From positions 1-62,799 of the forward strand of contig CAINLT010000295.1 of NCBI GenBank assembly GCA_903850505.1: a stretch of 62,799 bases of DNA, read 5' to 3'. Positions 51,758-60,500 of this stretch are shown in pieces. The translations under genes and the position numbers were made by a program. The notes beneath the pieces were generated by a model. The model had not been told where the DNA came from and ran no database searches. It was given only the letters and a program-made list of their open reading frames with translations. The stretch's first letter is position 1; every line of letters starts with the position of its first letter. Source of the stretch: an uncultured Myxococcales bacterium. GTDB taxonomy: Bacteria; Myxococcota_A; UBA9042.

Positions 51758-52261
51758 ATGGCTGAAGGCAATCCGCAGACGCAGCGCCGCATCGGCTTTG
51801 CGGTGATTCTGGCGCTGGCGTGCATCGTGGCGCTTGCGCAGATTGTCGGCAGCAAGCGCCACGACGACGACGGCATCGACAAGGGCATCCGCGCGCTGGA
51901 AGCGGCTGCGCACGGGCCGCGCGACGAACGGGAAGAACACTTGGCCAAGGCCGAGCACTTCTTTGCCGCGTCGACGGGGACGATTGTCGTCGAGCCGCAG
52001 GCGATCGTGGGTCTGGGGCTTGTCGAGCAGATGGAGGGCGCGCTGGGCAAACCGGATCCGGTGGCGCCCGACCTCGCGCAACTGGACGAGAAGCAGGCGG
52101 CGGCACACGCACAAGCGCTCATGGCGCGTGGCAAACCGGAAGCGGCGCTGGCGTATCTGGCGCAGCCGCAAGTGCGGGCGCGGGCGGGACGCGGACTGGC
52201 GGTGATTGCGCGGTTTGCCGAACGCTGGCTCGCGGCGAACAACAAGGCGCCGACGCCCTAG
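51758..52261 (+). CDS. Hypothetical single-span membrane protein after ftsZ
   Basis: 167 residues, 12 bp after ftsZ, with GGGCGG upstream. One membrane helix near the start (IGFAVILALACIVALAQIVG) and a periplasmic helical part (AIRALEAAAHGPRDEREEHL, ARGKPEAALAYLAQPQ) that could be a degenerate TPR. It is probably co-transcribed with ftsZ and may take part in division, but no family is recognised. The next gene is convergent, 18 bp away, so this is the end of the dcw transcript. Confidence 0.75.
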   Translation: MAEGNPQTQRRIGFAVILALACIVALAQIVGSKRHDDDGIDKGIRALEAAAHGPRDEREEHLAKAEHFFAASTGTIVVEPQAIVGLGLVEQMEGALGKPDPVAPDLAQLDEKQAAAHAQALMARGKPEAALAYLAQPQVRARAGRGLAVIARFAERWLAANNKAPTP

Positions 52262-52279
52262 CAGTCCACCACGCTGCGA

Positions 52280-53587
52280 TCACCGCATCGACGACTTGAC
52301 GCGCGAGCCGTCGCTCAGGTTGCTGCGCGCCACTTGTGTGCCCACCATGTGCATCTCCTTGAGCGCCATCTCCTCCACAAAGTGGCTGAGTTGCTCACGC
52401 GCCTCCACCAGCCGCTGCATGTGCGCGCGGATCTCCGGGTCGTCTTTGCCCATGTTGGCCAGTTGCGCGATCGCCTCGTCCAGCCGCCGGCGCACCGCGT
52501 TGAACTCGCCGCGGCGGTTCCGTTCCAGCACGCCCAGCAGCGCCCGCGCCGCGACAACCGCCGCCGCTGCCCGCAGCACGCCAAAATCGCGGGGCTGCTC
52601 GTCATTGGCGCGGTGATTGGCCAGCCGCCAACTCACAAGCTGCACCGGCAACTCCAGCGGGCCATCGGCGTCCGACAGGCGGGCTTCCACTGAAGGCGGA
52701 TCGCCGTCGGCCGCACGCGGCAGCAGCGCCGTGACGATCAGGTCCACGCACTGGTCGCTGACCAGGTCGCCGAGCTCCACGCGCAGGTGCGTGCCCGTCC
52801 AAATCGCCGGATAGTCGCTCAGCAATTCCAGCCGCACGCCCTGCGACGGCCACAGCTCCACAACGACGCCGCGGGCGACAACGTCCATCGCGTCGTTGAT
52901 CTCCGCAGCGAGGATCGCCGCGAGCTGCGCGGCCTTTCGCACGTAGTAGAACTGCCCGGCGCCGGCCTTGGACATCGCCGCCAGCAGCTCCTCGTTGAAG
53001 TCTTCACCGATGCCCAGTGCGGTCGTCGCGATCCCCAGCGCCCGACGCCGCCGCGCCGCCTCGCTCAGCTCCAGCACCGAACTCGGGCCGTGATTGGCCT
53101 GCCCGTCGGTCACCACGATGCAGCGGCCAATCGCCTGCGGATTCTGCACGCGCGCCAATTCACCGCACGCCGTATCCCAGCCCGCGTGCAGCGCCGTCGA
53201 CCCGCGCGCTTCGATGCCGTCCAGCGCGCGCTGCGCCAGCATCACCGTCTGCGGCGTGACCGGCGCTCCCGCCGCGACCACGTCGACGCGGTCGTCAAAC
53301 ACCGTCACGGCAAAATGGTCGCCCGCCTGCAGTTGCTGCAGCGCGGCAACGACCGCCTGACGCGCCAGCACCATCTTCTCGCCGCCCATGGAACCGGAAC
53401 GGTCGAGCGCAAACGCCACCTGCACCGGCAGCCGCTCCTTGTGCGCCTCCGCGATGGCCGCTTGCACGCCAATTTGCAGGTAACGCAGGCTGCGCGCGCC
53501 TGAGCGGCCAAGCGCGCGATCCGTCGTCGCCGACATCCCCTGCAGACCCTGATTCATCTTGTCATCGGGCACTTCAACCTGGGACAT
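52280..53587 (-). CDS. von Willebrand factor A domain protein
   Basis: 435 residues from ATG 53587, with GGGAGG six bases upstream. The vWA domain (about 53-235) has the full MIDAS: DRSGSMGG (Asp62, Ser64, Ser66), GSTALHAGWD and VVTDGQANHG. The region after it (VVVELWPSQGVRLELLSD, HLRVELGDLVSDQCVDLI) resembles the beta-sandwich that follows vWA in YfbK-like proteins. The last 100 residues are helical with NRRGEFNAVRRRLDEAI. No signal peptide, so it is cytoplasmic. It binds a partner through a metal ion. The gene lies 3 bp after the MerR gene. Confidence 0.88.
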   Translation of the reverse strand: MSQVEVPDDKMNQGLQGMSATTDRALGRSGARSLRYLQIGVQAAIAEAHKERLPVQVAFALDRSGSMGGEKMVLARQAVVAALQQLQAGDHFAVTVFDDRVDVVAAGAPVTPQTVMLAQRALDGIEARGSTALHAGWDTACGELARVQNPQAIGRCIVVTDGQANHGPSSVLELSEAARRRRALGIATTALGIGEDFNEELLAAMSKAGAGQFYYVRKAAQLAAILAAEINDAMDVVARGVVVELWPSQGVRLELLSDYPAIWTGTHLRVELGDLVSDQCVDLIVTALLPRAADGDPPSVEARLSDADGPLELPVQLVSWRLANHRANDEQPRDFGVLRAAAAVVAARALLGVLERNRRGEFNAVRRRLDEAIAQLANMGKDDPEIRAHMQRLVEAREQLSHFVEEMALKEMHMVGTQVARSNLSDGSRVKSSMR

Positions 53588-53590
53588 GAC

Positions 53591-54100
53591 TTACCTCCCT
53601 GACTTGTAGTTGAGATCACTGTTGAGCTTCTGGGCAAAATCCAGGAGCCGCTGCACACGCCGGTTCGCCGCGACGCCGAGAGGCCGCCGCAGATGCAGCT
53701 CCACCCCCGGCTCGAGCATGATGCGCTCCCACTGCGAGCGCGCGAGGCCTTCGTCCGGCCGCGAGACCGCCATCGGCTCGGGCGGCATCGGCGCGGAGAG
53801 CGTGGGCTGATAGACCGGCGGCGGCACGGGCAGGAACTGCGGGAGCGCGTCGACCGGCGTCGTCTCCAGGATCGCGCGGATCTTGGAGAGTTGCATGCCG
53901 TCGGCCTGCATCTGGCGGATGAAGCGGAGTCGCTCCACGTGCTCCGCGGGATAGCGGGACGCCGGACCCGCGCCGACCGGCGGCGTCAGCAGACCGTTGA
54001 GAATGTAGAACCGGACGGTGCGGCGGTTCTCACCGGTCGCATCGCACAGCGCTTCCAAGGTCAGCGGCTGAAGCGGTTTGGGAATTTGGGGCTTGGTCAT
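53591..54100 (-). CDS. MerR-family transcriptional regulator
   Basis: 169 residues from ATG 54100, the most likely start (GAG nine bases upstream); earlier in-frame starts would add a non-homologous tail. The winged helix-turn-helix reads LTLEALCDATGENRRTVRFY, then ILNGLLTPPVGAGPASRY, with LRFIRQMQADGMQLSKIRAI for the dimer helix. There are no metal cysteines. A proline-rich segment and an unknown C-terminal part (WERIMLEPGVELHLRRPLGV) follow. It probably regulates the operon that includes the vWA gene. Confidence 0.88.
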   Translation of the reverse strand: MTKPQIPKPLQPLTLEALCDATGENRRTVRFYILNGLLTPPVGAGPASRYPAEHVERLRFIRQMQADGMQLSKIRAILETTPVDALPQFLPVPPPVYQPTLSAPMPPEPMAVSRPDEGLARSQWERIMLEPGVELHLRRPLGVAANRRVQRLLDFAQKLNSDLNYKSGR

Positions 54101-54144
54101 CAGACTTGCTCGCCGATGTCGCGCTGGCATCGTGAACATAGTTG

Positions 54145-54168
54145 TGACAGTTCTCATGTCGCGTGTCA
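54145..54168. promoter_or_regulatory. Inverted repeat upstream of the merR-vWA pair
   Basis: TGACA (54145-54149) and TGTCA (54164-54168) form an inverted repeat with a 14-base spacer, about 45 bases before the MerR start. On the minus strand the outer arm reads TTGACA, a -35 match. It is a candidate MerR operator. Confidence 0.35.
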
Positions 54169-54260
54169 AGTAAGATTTTCCCGGCACGGCAAACGCAAGC
54201 GGCAAGCGCACTTGGCACAGGCGCCACTGCGCGGGACACGGCCCTGGCTGATTCTGCTGG

Positions 54261-54400
54261 CTACTTCAGCCCGGCCGCGGCTTCCACTTGCGCATCCGTC
54301 CAGACGATCGGCGGTTGCGCCCATGGGTCGCTGACGACCACCTGACCCGCGACGCTCCGGATCAGCCCGCGCACGCTCGACGGGCCGCGCCGGTCATTTC
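54261..54400 (-). pseudogene. Possible gene remnant or short ORF after the lipoprotein gene
   Basis: The minus-strand frame ending at 54261 encodes a protein-like tail (VVVSDPWAQPP, then VWTDAQVEAAAGLK). It overlaps the end of the upstream lipoprotein gene in another frame and has no ATG; a TTG near 54400 or GTG near 54370 could start it. It may be the end of a gene lost by frameshift or truncation. Family not recognised. Confidence 0.3.
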
Positions 54401-55251
54401 CCAATCTTGGCCGCCTGCAGACCCAAGGGCGGCACGCCGTTGGTCAGCCAGCCCCCGACGCATTTCAGGCGCTGCGTGCTGAACGTCATGCCGTCCTTGT
54501 GCGCCGTCCAGGTGTAGATTCCCGGCGTGGCCCCGGCGATCAGCACGCCGCCGTCGGTGGTCGTCATCGCCAGCGTCTTGTCCGGCACCGTGCTGGTGTT
54601 GAAGTAGAATGGCCCGTTCGCTTGTGGCAGCGTTGGTTCAGTCGTCACCGTCGCGCCCGGCTCGCCCGGCGCCCACCACAGGCCCTGGCTGTCGCCCATG
54701 GCCGTCACCGTCACGACCATCTGGCATTGCGTCGGATCGGTCGGGTCAAACCCCATCATCGCGCCGAGGTAGACGGCGATGAGCCGGGTGACGACCTGGA
54801 AGTTCACGTTCGCGACGTCCTTGGTGCCGATGGGGATGACCGGCGACAAGCTCGGAAAATAGTCCGGATGCACGACGGCGACCGTGAACGCGCCGCCCTC
54901 TGGCAGCCCGCTGAACGTGAAGCTGCCGTCCAGGGCCACGGGCTGTGAGACGGAGGGAAACTCCAGCAGGTAGGCAGTGGCGCCCGTGACGTCCTTCTGC
55001 TGCTCAATAGCGCCCGGGCCTTTTGCATCAAAAAAGAAGGCCGCGCCGCTAAGCTTGCGATCGCCAGCAACCCACACGGGACCGCTGTCTGGTGCCGCCG
55101 CATCTTGGGACGCGCTGTCTGCCGTCGCTGGGGCGTCCTGCCCGGCCATGTCGACGAGCGCTGCGGCGTCTTGCCCGAGCGCGCTGTCCTTGACCGTGCC
55201 CGAGCAGCCCAACAGGCAGACGGTCGCCATCCAAGTGAAGATTTGCCGCAT
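54394..55251 (-). CDS. Lipoprotein with carboxypeptidase-regulatory-like beta domain
   Basis: 285 residues from ATG 55251 with only a weak ribosome site. Signal peptide with lipobox CLLGC (Cys16), then an Asp/Ala-rich spacer (about 20-58). A beta-sandwich follows: LEFPSVSQPVALDGSFTFSG and LPEGGAFTVAVVHPDYFPSL. This is the pattern of CarboxypepD_reg-type domains used for binding or spacing on the cell surface. The second half (TQCQMVVTVTAMGDSQGLWW, GATPGIYTWTAHKDG) is a second similar domain. Function unknown. Confidence 0.75.
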   Translation of the reverse strand: MRQIFTWMATVCLLGCSGTVKDSALGQDAAALVDMAGQDAPATADSASQDAAAPDSGPVWVAGDRKLSGAAFFFDAKGPGAIEQQKDVTGATAYLLEFPSVSQPVALDGSFTFSGLPEGGAFTVAVVHPDYFPSLSPVIPIGTKDVANVNFQVVTRLIAVYLGAMMGFDPTDPTQCQMVVTVTAMGDSQGLWWAPGEPGATVTTEPTLPQANGPFYFNTSTVPDKTLAMTTTDGGVLIAGATPGIYTWTAHKDGMTFSTQRLKCVGGWLTNGVPPLGLQAAKIGK

Positions 55252-55625
55252 GTTGTGTCCGTGTCAGGCGCGATTGCCGGGAGCGGGCCTGTGCCTACCG
55301 GCCCGGGAAGCTACGCGTCGGCGGTGTCGCGGTCAACACGCGCCGCATCAGGTCGTTGCCAGCTGCCTGAGGTCGTGGAACGGATTGTTGCTGAAGTTTC
55401 GGCACGACAACGCACGCCGCAATCGCCGATCAGCCTGCGGTATTCGCCGCGCCACGCCGCGCAAAATTCCCCGGTGCGAACCTGCCCGCCGCGTCACCTG
55501 CCGTGCTCCCAAGCGTCTGCGTTGCGGTTTCGCGTTGAAGCTGCACCTTGGCACGACCCTTGCTCTGATCTGGACGACCTGCGTGCGGGCTCACGCAGCG
55601 CGCAAAATGGGTGGGAGGTGTGTTC
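55252..55625. other. Intergenic region with sigma-54 promoter
   Basis: 374 bp between divergent genes with no supported gene. It contains the sigma-54 promoter at 55549-55564 and a GCGTTG direct repeat (about 55519-55536) just upstream. Confidence 0.6.
55549..55564 (+). promoter_or_regulatory. Sigma-54 (RpoN) promoter
   Basis: TGGCACGACCCTTGCT matches the 16-base sigma-54 consensus TGGCACRNNNNTTGCW at every defined position. Transcription should start near 55575, about 50 bases before ATG 55626. Confidence 0.75.
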
Positions 55626-57242
55626 ATGAAGTCGATGCCTTGGGGTTTGTCGGTGGCGCACGTTCCTGCGGATCGTTCCGGCCGGTGGCTGGCGGGGGGT
55701 GTCATCGCCTTGGCGTTGTTGCTCAACAGCTGCACATCGTCCAGCGCGGACGGCGGGTCAGGTTCGGGCCAGACGGCCACCGCGCTCACGGGCGTGACCA
55801 ACGCGAGCGTCAGTTTTGTGTTCTTTGATGAGAACGGCGTGCAGTTGAACAGCACTGGCGTGACCCAGCGGATGACCAACAGCGTTGGCGCGAGCATCCT
55901 GAGCTCCGGCACGTTTGATCTGGACACGCTCAAGGCCTTGACGCTCAACACGAGCTCGATGACGTCGGACGGCACGTGGACGACGCCGTTCGCGCAACTC
56001 GATACGATTCCGCATCAGGGCTTGATGGTGCACTGGGACACGGCGGACACCGGCTATTCAACGTTTCTCATCGACAACGACGGTGCGGGCTTCAGCGCGC
56101 CCGGGACTTACGTCTTCAATGAGCGCGCGGCGCTGGATGCGCGGCGGCACTACCTCACGTCGGTGAACGCCCGGCCGAATTACACGCCGTCGAGCACTTT
56201 CGTCGCGCAGCGGCAGGCCATCGACGCGTGTTTTGTCCAGCTCGCCGCGGCCACGACGCAGTCGAGCAAGGGCGCGCTGGGGCAGCAATGCCTGAACCTG
56301 CTCGCGCTCAGTATGTCGACGATGATGCGCGAATACGGCAAGCAGATCGCCCTGACGATGCCCGACGACCACGCGTTCTGGGGCGTGACAATCAACCCCG
56401 GCGAGAGCGGCGGCATCGACACGGACTACGCCAAGCTGCAGGACCTCGTTGCCCTCTTTGCGCCGCAGCACCGCTGGGTGCGCATGGTGATGGGCGGCAC
56501 AGGCAGCGACAATTTCGCGCTGTTGACGACGCTGGCCGCGTGGGCGGAAACCAACCAGATTCAAACGCTTGGCCAGTTGTTCGACAGCTCTGCGCAAGCC
56601 TCCATCCCGCTTGCCACCTTCAAGAAACGCGTGAACAAGGCGCTCACCTACCCGGGCATCGAGAAGTTCACGGCGTGGGAGGTCGGCAACGAGGTGAACG
56701 GCGGTTGGACCGGCGCGCAGATGCCGGCGAAAATCGCGTACGCGTCGGCCGCGGTCAAGGCCAAATTCCCGGAGAAAATGGTGTGCCTGACTTTCTATTG
56801 GTACGCCATGCAGGACACGCTGACCGCGAGCCTGTTCAACTGGATTGACACCAACATGACCCAAGCGATGCGCGACAGCATCGACTGCGTGACGCTCAGC
56901 ATCTACATCGACCAGCAACCGCTGGGATTCCTGTGGGACATGGTCATGACCAAATTGTCGACGCTGTTCCCGGGCAAGAAGGTGATGGTCGGCGAGATGG
57001 GCTTCATCAACGACCCGACGGTCAAGACGTTCTTCAAGGAAGGTCCCCTCGCATGGACGGAGCCCCAGGGCGCGGCGGATTACATCAACAGCCGTTACCT
57101 CTCTGCCTTTGCGACGCCAAACGCGGTAGGCGGCGGCTTCTGGTGGTACTATGACAGCGAGATGGTCGGCAAGACCGCGAAATGGCAGGCGCTGCGGGAT
57201 ACTTATTGCAGCGTGTATCCGACGCTGTGCACGACGAACTAG
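55626..57242 (+). CDS. GH-A-like glycoside hydrolase lipoprotein
   Basis: 538 residues from ATG 55626, with GGGAGG five bases upstream. Signal peptide with lipobox LLNSC. After an N-terminal beta region the rest resembles a clan GH-A TIM barrel. FTAWEVGNEVNGGWTG carries the Asn-Glu acid/base pair of strand 4. MVGEMGFINDPTVKTFF carries the strand-7 glutamate. AVGGGFWWYYDSE is like the strand-8 tryptophan block. The specific family is not clear. It is driven by a sigma-54 promoter, so it is probably induced under particular nutritional or developmental conditions. Confidence 0.78.
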   Translation: MKSMPWGLSVAHVPADRSGRWLAGGVIALALLLNSCTSSSADGGSGSGQTATALTGVTNASVSFVFFDENGVQLNSTGVTQRMTNSVGASILSSGTFDLDTLKALTLNTSSMTSDGTWTTPFAQLDTIPHQGLMVHWDTADTGYSTFLIDNDGAGFSAPGTYVFNERAALDARRHYLTSVNARPNYTPSSTFVAQRQAIDACFVQLAAATTQSSKGALGQQCLNLLALSMSTMMREYGKQIALTMPDDHAFWGVTINPGESGGIDTDYAKLQDLVALFAPQHRWVRMVMGGTGSDNFALLTTLAAWAETNQIQTLGQLFDSSAQASIPLATFKKRVNKALTYPGIEKFTAWEVGNEVNGGWTGAQMPAKIAYASAAVKAKFPEKMVCLTFYWYAMQDTLTASLFNWIDTNMTQAMRDSIDCVTLSIYIDQQPLGFLWDMVMTKLSTLFPGKKVMVGEMGFINDPTVKTFFKEGPLAWTEPQGAADYINSRYLSAFATPNAVGGGFWWYYDSEMVGKTAKWQALRDTYCSVYPTLCTTN

Positions 57243-57569
57243 CGATTCAGCCCACATGCCGCAGCGCCTTCCGACCTCGCTCGAGGTCTGCATTCATCCC
57301 CATCAGCACAGGACCCAAGCAATGCGCGTGGCCATGCGGCGTCGGCGGAACGTCCGGTCGCTCGTGGATCTGGAGCGCCGCCAGCCGCCTGCCCATCCAC
57401 AGCGCCAGCTACGGCTCGATGTGCGCCGCGTGTGCCGCCGCGTCGATGGCGTTGCGCTGGGACACCGCCGTCTCACGGGGCACCGGCCAGCGGTTCCTGA
57501 CTTGGTTTGGCGGGTTGTCGGGCTCCAGGACTTGACGGACCCGCCCGAGCGGCCTCGCCGGCAGGCGCG
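57243..57569. other. Gene-free region between GH-A-like and FG-GAP genes
   Basis: 327 bp between convergent genes. No promoter or terminator is evident. On the minus strand, protein-like stretches broken by stops (PRETAVSQRNAIDAAAH and HGHAHCLGPVLMGMNAD) suggest a decayed gene. Confidence 0.4.
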
Positions 57570-60500
57570 CTACTGGAAGACGTAGGCCGCGCCGCTTTGG
57601 GTCGCGCCGTTGGTGGCCTGATTGCCGCCGACGCCCGTGGCGCTGCTGGACTCGCCAACCGCGCCGACGACAACGGTGTTGCCCGAGATCGCCACGGACA
57701 TGCCGAATTGGTCAGAGCCTTCCGTATTCGATGCTTTCAAGTAGATCTGCTGGGTCCAGCTCGTCCCGCTGCGGCCAAATACGTACGCCGCGCCGGCATT
57801 GCCCGCGGAGCTGTCGGTTTGGTCGCCGCCGATTCCGGTCGCCTTGCTGGCCTCGCCGTAGGCACCGACGACGAGCGTTTCGCCCGCGATCGCCACGGCA
57901 TAGCCGAAGAAGGCGTTGACGTTGGACTGCGACGCCTTCACGTACGCCTGCTGGCCCCAAGCCGCGCCGCTGCGCAGGAACACGTACGCCGCGCCGCTCG
58001 AAGCAGCCGCGTTGTTCGAGCCGTTGCCGCCGACTCCGGTCGCGTTGCTGGCCTCGCCAAACGCGCCGATGACCGCCGTTTCGCCGGAGATGGCCACGGA
58101 AATGCCAAAATTGTCGCTCGCGCCGGTGTTGGACGCCTTCAGGTACGCCTGCTGGCTCCATGCCGCGCCGCTGCGCAGGAACACGTAGGCGGCCCCGGCA
58201 GCCGCTGCGCCGTTGTTGGTCTGGGTGCCGCCGACGCCCGTCGCGTTGCTCGCCTCGCCCGAAGCGCCGATGACGACCGTCTCGCCGGAAATCGCCACGG
58301 AGATGCCGAATTGGTCGTTGGCGCCGGTGTTGGAGGCTTTCACGTAGGCCTGCTGGCTCCACGCCGCGCCGCTGCGGATGAACACGTACGCCGCACCGCT
58401 GTCCGCCGCGCCGTTGTTGCTCTGGGTGCCGCCCACGCCCGTCGCGTTGCTGTCCTCGTACGGTGCGCCGACCACGACGGTGTCACCCGCGATCGCCACG
58501 GACGTGCCAAAGCCGTCGCCCGCCGCGCTGTTGGACGCCTTGAGGTACGCCTGCTGGCTCCAGACCGTGCCGCTGCGGAGGAAGACGTAGGCCGCGCCGG
58601 CGTCCACTGCCGAGTTATCCGCCTGGTTGCCATCGATTGTTGTCGCACTGCTGGCCTCCAAGTCGGCCCCGACCACGAGCGTGTCGCCGTCGATTGCGAC
58701 AGACCAGCCGAATTCGTCGCCTTCGCCGCTGTTGGACGCCTTGAGGTACGCCTGCTGGCTCCACGTCGTGCCGTTGCGGACAAAGACGTAGACCGCGCCG
58801 CTGAACAGCGCCGCGTTGCTGCTTTGGTCGCCGTTGACGCCGATGGCGCTGCTGCCCTCAAACGGCGCGCCGATCACCATCGTGTCGCCGGAGATGGCGA
58901 CGGCGTTGCCGAAGTTGTCGACCGCGCCGGTGTTGGACGCCTTGACGTACGCCTGCTGCGTCACAGCGCTGCGCGTCACGGAGAGCGTGAACGTCAGGTC
59001 GCTCTTGCCCGCCGCACTGGCGACAACCGTCAGCGTGTTGACGCCCAGGTTCAGCGCGATGGCCGCCGACGCCACGCCAGCGGTCAGTGGCGCGCCATTC
59101 AACTTCAACGTCACGCCGGGCGAGGCGGACACCAGCACGCTGACGTCCTGCACGCTGAGCGGGAAACTGACCGCGTAGCTCGATTTGGTGACCGCGAAAC
59201 CGGATAGTGGCACGCCGTTCAAGCTGATGCCCGTCACCATGGCGGCGCAGGTCGTCCCGTCGCCGACGTAGAGCGCCCCGCACGCGCACCCGGTCGCCGC
59301 GCTGCACGTGGCATTCGGGTCGCACGGGGAAACCGGTCCAGCGCACGTGGTCCCGCTGCACACGTCGCCGCTCGTGCAGCTATTGCCATCGCTGCAAGGC
59401 GTGCCGTTACCGACCGCGAGGTTCGCGCAGCCCGAAGCCAGCGAGGACTTGGACGGATCGCAAGTGTCGTTGGTACACGAATTGGCGTCGGCGCACGCGG
59501 CGTGGTTGGGCGTCGCGACACAGCCGGAGCCGACCGCGCATGTGTCCACGGTGCACGTCGCGCCGTCGTTGCACGCGCTGTCCAGCGGCGTGTGGGTGCA
59601 GACGCCCGCGCCATTGCACGCGTCCGTCGTGCACGCGATGCCGTCGTCGCAGTTTGCCGCCGTGCCGACGCACAACCCGCTGGCGCACGCGTCATTCACG
59701 GTGCACGTGTTGTTGTCGGTGCACACCGCGCCGTTGTTGCCGGCCACCGCCTTGCAGCCGGTCGCCGGGTCGCACGCGTCGACGGTGCACGGATTGCCGT
59801 CGTTGCACACCAGAACCGTGCCCTTGCACGTCGTGCCCACGCAGACGTCGCCCGTCGTACACGCCGTGCCGTCGTCGCAGCCGGCGCCGCCCGCAGCGGT
59901 GTGGACGCAGCCGGTCGTCGGGCTGCAGCTGTCCGTCGTACAAGCGTTGCTGTCATTGCAGTTCAGCGCGCCGACGCCCTGGCAGCTTCCCGTCTGACAG
60001 GTGTCGCCGGTCGTGCACGCGGTGCCGTCGTCGCATGGCACGGCGTTCAGGGGCGTATGGCTGCAACCCGCGGCGCCGCACGCGTCGTCGCTGCACGGAT
60101 TGGCGTCCACGCAGTCGCTCGGGGTCGGCGTGCCGCTGCAGATGCCGTTGCCGCAGACATCGCCGTGCGTGCACGCAATCCCGTCGTCGCAGACATTCTG
60201 ATTGGCGAGGTGCACGCAGCCCGTTGCGGAATTGCAGCTGTCCGTTGTGCAGCCGTTGCCGTCATCGCAGCTGAGCGCCGTGCCCTGGCAGTGGCTCACG
60301 GTGGCGGTGGTGCACGCGTCGCCCGTCGTGCACGCGCTGCCGTCGTCGCAGGTGCCCGCGAGGTTGGCATGCTGGCAGCCAGTGGCCAGATTGCAGGTGT
60401 CCGCCGTACACGGGTTGTTGTCGTCGCAGCCCTGGTTGCCGCCTTTGCATGAGCTGCCGGCGCACGTCTCACCCAGCGTGCACGCATTGCCGTCATCGCA

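Noticed and set aside
48572..52171. 1199-codon open frame antisense to ftsQ, ftsA and ftsZ
   Set aside because: Same composition artefact; the sense genes are unmistakable.
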